Assembly (NCBI GenBank): GCA_030760725.1
Contig: JASWHV010000011.1
Coordinates: forward strand, 85,723,765 to 85,787,764
DNA from: Neostapfia colusana
Lineage: Eukaryota > Streptophyta > Magnoliopsida > Poales > Poaceae
DNA length: 64,000 bases
Reading direction: 5' to 3'
Positions 9,977 through 20,317 of the stretch are shown piece by piece (position 1 is the first letter of the stretch; the number at the start of each line of letters is the position of its first letter). Under the pieces are notes generated by a model that made no database searches, had not been told where the DNA came from, and was given only the letters and a program-made list of their open reading frames with translations. Made by a program: the position numbers and the translations under genes.

Positions 9977-11760
9977 CTAGGGGTAGAACTTACGGAGGTG
10001 TTCGATGTTCCAAGGGTTCGGGAGTGGCTCCCCATCCTCGGTGGAAAGGCGTACGCACCCGGGACGACACACTTTTGTGACTCGGAAGGGACCTTCCCAA
10101 CTAGGGGAGAGTTTGTGGGTCCCTTCACGAGAAAGTATGCACCGCAGCACCAGGTCGCCTTCCTGCAGCTCCCGGGCACGCACAGACCTCTGGTGGTAGC
10201 GGCGGAGCGCTTGTCTGTACCGTGCGTTACGGAGTGCTGCATGCAATCGGACCTCGTCGACGAGGTCGATGTCTCCGCGCTGGAGGTCGTCCTGCGCGGC
10301 TTCGTCGTAAGCTCGGACACGGTGAGACTTCATGGTGATCTCTGGGGGAAGCACAGCTTCGGCCCCATACACCATGAAGAAGGGTGTCTCTCCGGTGGCC
10401 CGGCTCTGGGATGTCCGGTTAGCCCATAGTGTGTTCGGAAGCTCGTCCACCCAATTGGCACCATGTTTCTTCAGGCTGGCATAGGTGCGGGTCTTGAGGC
10501 CCCGGAGAATCTCGGCGTTGGCCCTCTCGACTTGTCCATTACTTTTTGGGTGAGCAACAGAGGCATAGCACACCTGGATGCCGAGGTCTTCGCAGTAGTC
10601 TTGGAAGGCTGCACTGGTGAACTGGATCCCATTGTCAGTGATGATTCTGTTCGGGACCCCGAACCGGCAGACAATCGACTTGATGAACTTTACTGCTGAC
10701 TGCTTGTTGATGGTGACGACTGGTGCGGCTTCCGGCCACTTGGTGAACTTGTCGATGGCGACATAGAGGTACCGGAATCTCCCGACGGCTTTGGGGAATG
10801 GTCCCAGGGTGTCCAACCCCCACACGGCAAACGGCCACGAGGGTGGGATCATCTGTACCGCCTGAGCCGGTGTATGGATCTGCTTGGCGTGGAACTGGCA
10901 TGCCTTGCAGCTCTCGACCAGCTTGACGGCATCCTGGAGTGCTGTTGGCCAGTAGAAGCCATGCTGGAAGGCTTTACCGACAAGCGTGCGTGAGGAAGAG
11001 TGACTCCCACATTCGCCTCCATAGATCTCAGCGAGCAAGTCGCAGCCTTCCCCCTGGGTTATGCACCGCAATAGGACGTGGTTGGCGCCACGCCGGTAGA
11101 GATCCCCTTCTACCAGCGCGTATCTCTTAGCCATACGCACGATCTGTTCAGCGGTTGCATGTTCATAAGGGAGGATGTTGTCTTTCAAGTAGTCCCGGAT
11201 CTCCGTGATCCATGCATCGGGTCTGACTTGAGCTCCTGGATCTTGAGCGCTGGGTTGCACGGAGTCCCCAGTGACGCTTACAATCCTTGGTGGCATCCAT
11301 GGTTGCAGGGCCGCCGGGACCGCCAGCTTCGAGGTGCTGGTCCAGCCCCCTTCGCCTGGCTTGGCGGGCCGGGCTGTGGGCCGCAGCAACGTCCTCTCAA
11401 AGACTCCTTCGGGCACGGGAGCTCCGGTGGAAGCCTTCGTTGAAAGGTCGTCGGCTGCGGCATTGCCAGCGCGCGGTACGTGGCGCAGGTCCAAGGCGAG
11501 GAAGTCTTTCTCCAACATCTGCACGTGAAGCAGATAAGCAGCTAGTTGTGGGTCATTGCAGGAGCATTCGCCCTTAACTTGTTTGATAACCAGCTGGGAG
11601 TCGCCCTGTGCTAACAACTGGCGAGCGCCTAGAGATAGGGCTGTCTGCAGGCCAAAGATGAGTGCTTCATACTCTGCCATGTTGTTGGTTGCCTTGAAAT
11701 TGAGACGCACCATGTACCCAAACTGCTCCCCCGATGGCATGAGAAGCAGTACGCCGGCAC
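9977..11760 (-). pseudogene. pol: Element F second RNase H and integrase
   Basis: This minus-strand frame of about 590 codons starts with a second RNase H-like domain (N-M-A-E-Y-E-A-L and G-D-S-Q-L-V-I-K-Q motifs), the extra domain typical of Tat elements. Integrase follows: a zinc-binding region with C-K-A-C, the catalytic core with D in G-L-D-T-L-G, D in I-I-T-D-N-G and E in N-G-Q-V-E-R-A-N, and a C-terminal part ending E-H-L-R-K-F-Y-P. No chromodomain follows. The frame is separated from upstream pol by a one-base loss near 11757-11763. The usual first His of the zinc finger appears as Tyr (codon at 11021-11023). Confidence 0.88.
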
Positions 11761-13590
11761 CGCCCCCTGCTTTCGCGAGGAGCCGTCGAAGAAGAGCGTC
11801 CAGTGGGGCTCGGTGAAGACCGGAGCTCGGTGCTCTGGTTCACCGTCTTTGTGGCCCCCTGGGTCAGTCTTCGTTGGTGTCCACTCTGCCACGAAGTCAG
11901 CCAGCGCTTGGCTTTTGACTGCATGGTGAGGGAGGAAGTCCAGCTCGAACTCCGCCAGCTCCGCTGCCCATTTAGCGACGTTGCCAGTCGCATGGGGGCT
12001 GTGAAGGATCGTCTTCAGCGGATAGGAGGTGACTACCGAGACCCGGTGGGCCTGAAAGTAGTGGCGGAGCTTCCTGGATGCCACGAGCACTGCATACAGC
12101 AGCTTGTGGACTTCTAGGTACCTTGTCTTGGCATCGTGAAGTACTTCGCTGATGTAGTAGACAGGTCTCTGGATGGTTCGAACCCTCTCTCTTAGGTCTG
12201 GAAGGTCTTCATCCATTGGCCCTGGCCCGCTGGAGGTGAGTGGGTCCAGGGGGGCTTCCGGGAGTTGGAACCCGGAAGTTCTTAAGCCGTCTTGGCCCCC
12301 CGGGGGGCCCCGCTGGTTCTCCGAGAGCTCCGGAGGGTCCTGCTGGATCTCCAGGAGGTCCCGTTGGGCCCCCGAGGGGTTGTCTTGGAGGTCCGGGAGG
12401 CCGCCCTGGTCCTCCGGGAGGTTGTCTTGGAGGTCCGGGAGACCGTCTTGGTCCTGCGGGGCCTCCTGATGTCTGTCTTCTGCTGCCGGAGCAAGCTGTG
12501 AAGATGAGAAGTCCGGCCGCTCTGCGACGAGGACCATACTCACCACTTCAGTTGTCGCCGCGATGTAGAGCAACAGATGCTCTCCGGGCTCTGGGGCTAC
12601 CATGATAGGTAGGGTCGTCAGGGGTCGCTTCAACTCCTGGAAAGCCTCTTCTGCTTCGTCAGTCCAGGCAAATGGACCGGATTTGCGCAGGAGCTTAAAG
12701 AAGGGAAGTGCCCGCTCCGCTAGCCTCGGTATAAACCGACTCAGCGCGGCTAGGCATCCCGTGAGTTTGTGGACATCCTTGATGCGGGCAGGAGGCCGCA
12801 TCAAGTTGATGGCCTTGATCTTCTCTGGGTTGGACTCAATTCTCCGATGCGAGACCAGGAATCCTAAGAGCTTCCCAGAGGATACGCCGAACACACATTT
12901 GTCGGGGTTCAGCTTGGTGCGTGTGGAGCGCAATTTGTCAAAAACTAAGGCCAGGTTATCTAACAAAGATGAACTCTGCCTGACCTTGATGACGATGTCA
13001 TCGACGTACACCTCAACTAAGTCTCTTATTAACTCTCCGAAGGTTTTGTGCATTGCACGCACAAAGGTGGGGAGAGCATTCTTTAGGCCATAAGGCATAG
13101 AGACATAACAATATAGGCCATCTACTGTGATGAAGGAGATGTGCTCTTCATCTTCTCTAGACATGGGAATCTGATGGAAACCCGAGTAAGCGTCTAGGAA
13201 GCACAGCATATCGCAGCCTGATGTCGAGTCTACTATTTGATCTATTCTAGGGAGAGGGAATGGATCTTTGGGACATGCCTTATTGAGACTGGTGTAGTCG
13301 ATGCACATCCGGAGCTTCCCACCAGCCTTCGGGACAACGACGGGGTTCGCCAACCACCGGGGGTGGTGGACTTCCCATATGAAGCCAGCGTCCAGCAGCT
13401 TCTTGATTTCTTCGCGAATGAAGTTTTACCGCTCGATGGACTGCTTGCGGGGCTTCTGTTGAACTGGCCGGGCATCGGGGAAGACCTTTAAGTGGTTCTC
13501 GATCACCTCCCTAGGGATCCCTGGCATCTGTGACGGCTTCCATGCAAACACGTCAACGTTGTGCCGGAGGAAGGTGACGAGCGCGCCTTC
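11629..13590 (-). pseudogene. pol: Element F reverse transcriptase and first RNase H
   Basis: Read from 13590 downward, the frame is the same as that of gag-protease. It has the pre-RT motif F-A-W-K-P-S, then a TAA at 13426-13428, then RT (R-M-C-I-D-Y, F-L-D-A-Y-S-G-F-H-Q, catalytic Y-V-D-D at 12997-13008) and RNase H. An unusually long Pro/Gln/Asp-rich linker of about 110 residues (about 12180-12510) lies inside the RNase H region. The frame is lost at about 11760 within D-G-S-S-R. Together these would copy RNA to DNA and remove the RNA strand. Confidence 0.87.
12185..12510 (-). repeat. Coding repeat in element F pol
   Basis: Degenerate repeats encode units such as D-G-L-P-D-L-Q-D-N and D-Q-G-G-L-P-D-L-Q-D-N on the minus strand. 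On the plus strand the same repeats read as collagen-like Gly-Pro-rich sequence, which is only a shadow. Confidence 0.7.
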
Positions 13591-16122
13591 CTATTTGCTA
13601 TCCAGGCCCCCGGCTACCCGGGTGGTCTGGGTGGCTTCGGCGCCGACTTGTACGACCTTTAAGGGGACGTCGCCCTCGTCGAGGGGTTGCACTCGAGGTG
13701 CTGTGGCAGAGGCACGGTGGCGTGCACTCGGGTGGAGCTGGTCTGGTTCTGCACTGCCAGGGGCTGGTGCTCCAGCTGTTGCAAGTGCTTGGAGTTTTTC
13801 CAAGGCCGACACTGCAGCAGTGCGGTCTCCACGAATCCTGAGGACGCCTGTTGGTGTAGGCATCTTCAGGACAAGGTAGCCGTAGTGGGCTACTGCCATG
13901 AATCGGTACAGGGCTGGCCTGCCAATTATGGCGTTGAAGGGGAGGTCGATCTCCGTTACGTCGAACAGAATGTATTCTGTCCGATAGCTATCCGGAGCTC
14001 CGAAGGTCACCGGGAGGCTGATGTTGCCGTAGGGAACGACCTGTCCCGGTCCTACCCCTGAGAACGGGGTCGACGGGGTGATCTTGGCCATCGGGATCTG
14101 CAGCTTCTGGAAAGCTGCACGGCTGATGAGGTTCAGCCCAGCTCCGCCATCTACCAAAACGTGGTACATCCTCACGTTGGTGATGGTGGGTGCTACCAAG
14201 AGCGGTAGTTGGCCGGCCCCAGCCATGTTCCTGGGGCAGTCGGTGGCGTCAAAGCTGATGGGAGTACCCATCCACTTGAGGTGCGGCGCGGCACTTGGGA
14301 GTGGAGCCACCGACGCTACCGCTCGGTGCAGAGTCTTAACTGCGCTTCGGGACGAGGGGTCGGCGGACCCGCCGTATATGACGTAGAGCTTCTTTTGACG
14401 CTCATCATCACTGGAGCTGGAGTCCTCATGGTTGCGCACCGCCTTCACGGTGCGCTGAGGCTCCTGGAACTCCACTTGATGGTCGACGCTGTCTGGGGCG
14501 TCAACCTTCTGCTTGCCCTCCCTTTGGCGGAAAGGTGGAGCATCAGTCCGCTGCTGCTTCTCTTTGCGGAAGCGCTCCGCGAGCTTCCGGATCTCCCGGC
14601 ACTCGGCAGTAGTATGGCAACAGCTGCCGTGCACGGGGCATAGTTTGTCTTGGTCACCTTCTGGGGCTGGTGACTGTCGCTGCCTCTTGTCGGGGCGCGG
14701 CCCCCAAGCTCCACTGGGTGCCGCTGCTGCGGCAACGGGGGCTGCGGCCGGCGATTCCATCTTGCTTCTGCCCCGGTTCTTGGCCTTCCTGCTGCCTCCA
14801 TAGGAAGCAGTGCCAGACTCGGGCTGTCCTCCTGACTCGGAGGTCGGCAGTGAGTGCCAATTCCGCCCTTCGGCTGCTCTGGCGCACTTGTCTGCCAGGC
14901 TGAAGAGCTCGGAGATGTCACGGACCTCTCTGGTCGCGAGCTTCTTGAGCATCTTCTTGTCCCGCACACCTTGCCGGAACGCCACCACCACAGAAGCATT
15001 TTGGATGTGTGGGATGGTGTTCCGCACCTGGGAGAACTGCTGGATGAAGGAGCGCAGCGACTCCCCAGGTTGTTGCTGGATGGCGTGGAGGTCGAGCTCC
15101 GTGCCAGGCCGGGTGTAGGAACTGCCGAAGTTGGCGATGAACTGCCGGCAGAGCTCTCCCCAGGAAGTTATGGAACCCTGGGGGAGGTTCATGAGCCAAG
15201 ACCGGGCTGGGCCGGTCAAGGCGACGGGGAAGTAGTTGGCCATGACGGCCTCATCCCCTCCTGCGGCAAGTACGGCGGTGGAGTAAATCTGGAGGAACTC
15301 CGCCGGGTTGACGCTGCCGTCGTACTTCTCGGGCAGGTGCGGCCGAAACTTGCACGGCCACCTCACGAAGCGAAGGTGGGGTGCCAGGGCCGCACATCCT
15401 GACCCTGTTGCTGCAGGTGTTGGTGCCACGAACGCTTGGTTCGCCGCTGGTACGGTATACCCCGGTATGGGCAAGGCTGCGCCATTGACCGGGGGCGCTG
15501 TTTGCAGGGCATATGGCTGTGGCATATGCTGCGCGGCGTATCCCTGGGGCAGAGATCGCGTGGCGAAGGTCTGCTCTTCAGGCTGGGTCGATGCCGACGT
15601 CATGCTGTCGCCAGCCTCCTGGTTGCGACGCCTTTCTCGACGTCGCTCGAGGTACACCCGGGCATCATGGCCCAAGTGGCACCGTTCCAGCTCTGTCCTC
15701 AGGTCCATCGACTGGAGCCTGGTGGAGCTGGAATCCGCCGTCTGCCCGTCAACCGTTGGCGTGCGCGTCAGCGACACAGCCGGTTGGCCGGAACGTCGTC
15801 CCCGCCGAAGTCGAGGGTTTGCGGCGGCGACGACGAGACGGTCTACCTCATGAATCCACCGCTGGGTCGCTGCCAGAGGCGCGTCCCCAGCAGGCGGATA
15901 GCGCAGTAGTGCTCTTGCTGCAGCTAGCGCACCCCCGTGGGGAACGCTGAGCGCCGCAGAAGATCTGACGCTGGCTGCAGCCTGCATTGCCGGTGTCGGC
16001 TGCTGGCTACCAGCTTGCGCCGACACACTCCGTCCTGAGTGCGTCGACACGTACTCCCCGCTAGTCACGGTCCGTCGTGAACGCGGGGGAGGAGAGCTTG
16101 CCGCTGAAGGAAGCTTGGTCAT
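13591..16122 (-). pseudogene. gag: Element F gag and aspartic protease
   Basis: The frame is open for 843 residues from ATG 16122 (MTKLPS), which lies 56 bases after the LTR. The upstream part of the same open frame is in the LTR, so I prefer this start. A gag capsid-like domain spans about residues 250-410 (K-Y-D-G, W-L-M-N-L-P, F-I-A-N-F). A Cys/His-rich block follows near 495-510 (C-P-V-H-G-S-C-C-H). The protease with V-L-V-D-G-G-A-G lies near 658. It ends at TAG 13591-13593, in frame with the RT that follows. The DGG triad instead of DSG/DTG is common in Tat-type elements. Confidence 0.85.
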
Positions 16123-16160
16123 CTTCGCCGGCAGAAGCTCGTCGCGCAAGGGAAAAGCCC

Positions 16161-16178
16161 CCTTCCTGGCGCGCCAAA
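16161..16178 (-). other. Primer binding site of element F
   Basis: Directly after the 5' LTR the minus strand reads TTTGGCGCGCCAGGAAGG. The TGGCGC start is typical of a PBS pairing with a tRNA ending GCGCCA. I do not assign the tRNA. Confidence 0.65.
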
Positions 16179-17289
16179 TGTCGAAGTGTGTGGTCGACAC
16201 TTCCCCCGGACCTGCACTGGGCAGCCCGCGGAGGTTCTTTTTCGGAGGGGCTAGCCACTTGTGGAGAGCTTGAGCGTAGGGACGAGTTTGGGAAGAGCTT
16301 GACACGGCGAGTTTTACATGGTTCGGGCCGCCGGAGCGTAAAACCCTACGTCCACGGCGAGCTGAGGTGCTCGCTGTATTGCTTGTTGCTCAGAACCAGA
16401 GTCCTGAGCTTGTGGGTGAGTTACACCTAGGGTATGAGTTGCTGGAGAGCGAACCCAGGGTGCAAAATGATAGAGTGCGAACCCTTGCTAACGTTGCCTA
16501 CCCGAGCCTCTTATAGTCCAAGGCTCGTGTGGCTTACAAGGGGGGCCCAGGACCCGACATGTGGTCCCGGGGAGATTGCCTACCGACTATCATATCCGCA
16601 GTTACATCGGTAGTTGTCTCTGGTGAAGGCTTCTGAGTCTTCGTCTTGCCGCCCTGCCAATGCCGCCTGCTAGTCGTAGTGGTTGATGACGGCGGGAGAG
16701 GCAGGGGATGTCTTGTCGCTGTGTTTATTGGCTGGCAGGTTCTGACACCGTGCGCCGGTCTGTGATGCGACCGGGCGCAACGGCACCTGACAGAGGCGTG
16801 CTCCGCGTCTCCACGTCTTGGGAAGGCGCAGGCCTTGAGTACCTTGTACGGTCAAGGTATGGGGCGTCTTTACGCCCGCAGCCTACCGCTCGGGGGCAGG
16901 CAGCGCTCTTCTGCTGGACACGTGGCGGGCCCGGAGCCCTCCTCAGAGGAGGGGATGTCCGGTCCCGCAGGACACGTGGAGCCTTCGGACCTCTCCCGCG
17001 GAGGGGGAGGTCCGGCTTCTGTTGGCCACATGGCGGGCCCGGAGCTCTCCTCTGAGGAGAGGGAGGTCCGGCCCCGCTGGACACGTGGCGCCTTCGGACC
17101 TCTCCCCGGCGGAGGGGGGAGGTCCGGCTTATGCAGGCCACGTGGCGAGCCCGGAGCTCTCCTCTGAGGAGAGGGAGGTCCGGCCCCGTTGGACACGTGG
17201 CGCCTTCGGAGCTCTCCCTGCGGAGAAGGGTGAGATCCTTAGGCATTTTCCCCTGTGCGCGGGGGTACCCCATATCGCGGGTACCGACA
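16179..17289 (-). repeat. 5' LTR of element F
   Basis: It is 1111 bp and matches 7426-8537. The TATA box is on the minus strand at 16507-16515 and the G-box array at about 16915-17225. Confidence 0.92.
16915..17225 (-). promoter_or_regulatory. G-box and palindrome array in F 5' LTR
   Basis: Six units match those at 8155-8470. One core has decayed from CACGTGGC to CACATGGC (about 17027). Confidence 0.8.
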
Positions 17290-19606
17290 TACGTTTATAT
17301 GGTAACCTTGAGAAGTGCACCTTTTGCACCGATCGTGTGTCTTTTCTTGGGTATGTTGTTACTTCGCAGGGCATTGAGGTAGACGAGGCAAAGATTGTTG
17401 CCATCACGAGCTGGCCACTTCCAACTACGGTCACACAGGTTCGGAGTTTTCTTGGTCTCGCAGGTTTCTACCGGCGTTTCGTGCGGGATTTCAGCACCAT
17501 TGTGGCACCTCTCCACGAGTTGACAAAGCATGGAGTGCCGTTTTGATGGGGACCAGCACAACAACAAGCTTTTGATGTTCTCAAGTCGAAGCTCACACAA
17601 GCACCATTGCTGCAACTTCCTGATTTTGAGAAGACCTTCGAGCTTGAATGTGACGCGAGCGGCATTGGCATTGGAGGAGTGCTAATTCAAGGAGGTAAAC
17701 CTGTTGCCTTCTTTAGTGAAAAATTGCATGGGCCTTCGCTGAATTATTCTACATATGACAAAGAACTTTATGCTTTAGTGCGTGTCTTGCAAACTTGGCA
17801 ACATTAGCTATGGTCTAAAGAATTTGTCATACATTCAGATCATGAGTCTTTGAAGTATCTTAAAGGACAAGCTAATCTGAACAAACGTCATGCTAAATGG
17901 ATTGAGTTCATAGAATCATTTCCTTACATCATTAAACATAAGAAAGGGAAAGACAATGTGATTGCCGATGCTTTATCTAGACGTTATACCATACTATCCC
18001 AACTTTCTCATAAAATCTTTGGTTTGGAAACCATAAAGAGGTTATATGCTACTGATTTGGACTTCAAAGATGCCTTTGAAAATTGTAGAGAGGGAAGAAC
18101 GTGGCAAAATTTCCTGCTGCGTGAAGGCCTTCTCTACCGTGCTAACAAGCTGTGTGTTCCAGCTAGCTCCGTTCGTCTTTTGTTGTTGCAGGAAGCGCAT
18201 GGAGGTGGTTTGATGGGACATTTTGGTGTTAAAAAGACAGAGGATGTGCTGGCCGCTCACTTCTTTTGGCCACAAATGAGGCGTGATGTGGAGCGCTACG
18301 TTTCACGTTGCACGACATGCAACAAAGCTAAGTCTCGACTTAACCCACATGGTCTTTATATGCCTCTTCCGGTTCCTAGTGCACCTTGGGAGGATATTTC
18401 TATTGACTTTGTTTTAGGATTGCCTAGAACAAAGAGGGGGAGGGATAGTGTCTTTGTGGTTGTTGATCGTTTCTCTAAAATGGCTCATTTTATAACCTGC
18501 CACAAGACCGATAATGCTTCACATGTTGCTGATTTGTTCTTTAATGAGGTTGTGCGTTTGCATGGTGTTCCCAATACTATTGTTTCTGGTAGGGATGCTA
18601 AGTTTTTGAGTCACTTTTGGAGAACTTTATGGTATAAACTAGGAACAAAGTTGCTGTTTTCTACTACTTGTCATCTACAAACTGATGGGCAAACGGAGGT
18701 AGTTAATCGTACCTTATCTACTATGTTGCGGGCTGTTTTGAAAGACAATTTGAGGTTGTGGGAGGAGTGTTTGCCACATATTGAGTTTGCTTATAACAGG
18801 TCTATTCACTCCACAACCAAGTTAAGTCCGTTTATGGTAGTATATGGTTTCAATCCTCGTGCTCCAATTGATTTGCTACCTTTACCACATACTGAAATTG
18901 TGAACTTAGATGCTACACAACTTTCTGAATTTATTCTTAAGTTGCATGAAACTACTAAGTTAACAATTGAAAAAATGCTGCTAGTAAAGGTAGGAAGGAG
19001 GTAAAATTGGAACCCGGTGATTTGGTGTGGGTTCATTTGATAAAAGATAGGTTCCCGGATTTGAGAAAGTCCAAACTCATGCCACGTGCTGCTAGACCTT
19101 TTAAGGTTCTTGAGAAGATAAATGACAATGCATATAAACTTGAGTTGCCTCCCGAGTTTGGGGTCAGTCCCACATTTAACATTTCAGATTTGAAGCCATA
19201 CTTGGGAGAAGAAGATGAGCTTGAGTCGAGGACGACTCCAATGGGAGAGGGGGAGGATGATGTGTACATCACTCCTGCAGATATACACAACACTCACATG
19301 GTAGACATGCAAGGTCCAATTACTAGAGCTCGAGCACGGCAATTGAATTTAGAGGTAAGCTCGTTCCTGAACAATTCTTTATATGTGAATTTTGAGAGTA
19401 TGTTGCTACCTAATGGATTAATTATGATTAGGAACCATGGAGAGGACATGGAGATACATGGAGAGGGGTTTGGAGGCGTGGAGGACCAGAAAATATGCCA
19501 ACAAGAAGTTAGAGACCGAGCCCAACTCAAACTCGAGTCCAACTCGGGCCCAGGAGCAGTCCACCTTAAAATGGATGCACAGGAGGCATACGGACTCTAT
19601 TTTTGA
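17290..19606 (+). pseudogene. pol: Element E pol: end of RT, RNase H, integrase
   Basis: This continues the RT cut at 7425 with F-L-G-Y-V-V and the L-G-L-A-G-F-Y-R-R-F block. RNase H (E-C-D-A-S-G-I-G-I-G-G-V-L) follows, then integrase with zinc finger (H..H, C-x2-C in C-T-T-C) and core acidic residues in S-I-D-F-V-L-G, S-G-R-D-A-K-F and Q-T-E-V-V-N-R. Lesions are TGA 17544-17546, TAG 17805-17807 and a shift in an A-run near 18969-18975. The final frame (from about 18976) crosses into the 3' LTR at 19258 and ends at 19606, as in CRM elements. Confidence 0.87.
19243..19257 (+). other. Polypurine tract of element E
   Basis: gggagagggggagga lies immediately before the 3' LTR. It primes plus-strand DNA synthesis in this class. 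Confidence 0.85.
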
Positions 19607-20176
19607 CGTTCTACATATGCACGGAAAGCTGAGAGGATAAAACTTTCCAATGGAACTGGCCCCATATCAAAATTCCGTTGTAATCGACGGGAAACTTCGA
19701 AACAATATAAAGTTTAGAGTGTGTCAGGGTGTTGCATCACCTAGTTGGGCCATTGGGCCTTGTATCGAGTCCAAGTACATTATGTACGTGTCTTAGGGTT
19801 AGGTCACGACCCCAGCACCCCCTGGTCGTCCTCCACCTCCTTTATACCCTCTAGTCGCCATCACAAACAGCTGGGTTTTGCTTAGTTACAATCTGTCATT
19901 GAACAGTGTCGCCGATCATCGGTTGTGAGACCCCAAATTTGTGATCAATTCAGTTTTGATTGCAACTTCTCTGTTCTTGCTTGTGTTCTTGATTGCGCTT
20001 GCAGGGATAAGCCTTCGTGGCGAGGTCATTCGTGTGACACGGGTGATAACCAACGGAGCAGTGGTGTAGTGATTGCGGGGTTTCGTTCGTTCGGAGCCTT
20101 GGATCATCAACGTCGAGATCTCCACCCAATCAAGTTTACCCTACCTCTCAGAAGATCGGGACTCATCCTCCTATCA
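19258..20176 (+). repeat. 3' LTR of element E
   Basis: It is 919 bp, matches 2781-3698 and is followed by the TSD ggaac at 20177-20181. Its first 349 bases are open in the pol frame (to 19606). Confidence 0.92.
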
Positions 20177-20317
20177 GGAACTGCCCGTCCTCGCACAATA
20201 TGAGGAAGTGGAACCATTGTTTTTGGTGGTGAACCTTTAAATTTCTTTAGAAATCCCACATGAAACACATCATGTATACGGGCCTTTGCCGGAAGATTAA
20301 GTCTGTATGATACTTGG
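20177..20317 (-). pseudogene. pol: Element D integrase C-terminal fragment
   Basis: The minus strand encodes Y-R-L-N-L-P, D-V-F-H-V-G-F-L-K-K-F and a stretch leading to the chromodomain at 2780. It joins on the other side to the sequence starting at 48512. It is isolated by the insertions of E and C. Confidence 0.75.
20313..20317. repeat. TSD of solo LTR C (left copy)
   Basis: cttgg here is repeated exactly at 48512-48516. Confidence 0.88.

Larger units (their letters stand above)
7426..17289 (-). mobile_element. Element F: Tat-type Gypsy element
   Basis: F is a complete minus-strand element of 9.86 kb inserted into the RT region of E. LTRs of 1112 and 1111 bp start TGTCGGTACC and end CTTCGACA in its own orientation. 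The internal region has PBS, gag-protease, pol and a non-coding region before the 3' LTR. A second RNase H domain between the usual RNase H and the integrase is the hallmark of the Tat lineage. By eye, the LTRs differ at roughly 3% of positions. Coding is broken by two stops and one frameshift. Confidence 0.9.
2781..20176 (+). mobile_element. Element E: CRM-like chromovirus
   Basis: E is a complete LTR element with LTRs of 918 and 919 bp, TSD ggaac, a Met-type PBS and a polypurine tract. After removal of F (7426-17289) it is about 7.5 kb. LTRs begin TGATGTG and end TCCT(G/A)TCA. The gag sequence, the CCHC knuckle and the continuation of the pol frame into the 3' LTR resemble the CRM (centromeric retrotransposon) lineage. 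That assignment is from memory of family features and needs a tree. By eye the two LTRs differ at about 4% of positions, more than A1 or B. Confidence 0.85.

Noticed and set aside
12173..12605. Plus-strand open frames resembling collagen (Gly-Pro-rich repeats)
   Set aside because: They are the reverse strand of the Pro/Gln/Asp repeat in element F pol, which is supported by flanking RT and RNase H domains on the minus strand.
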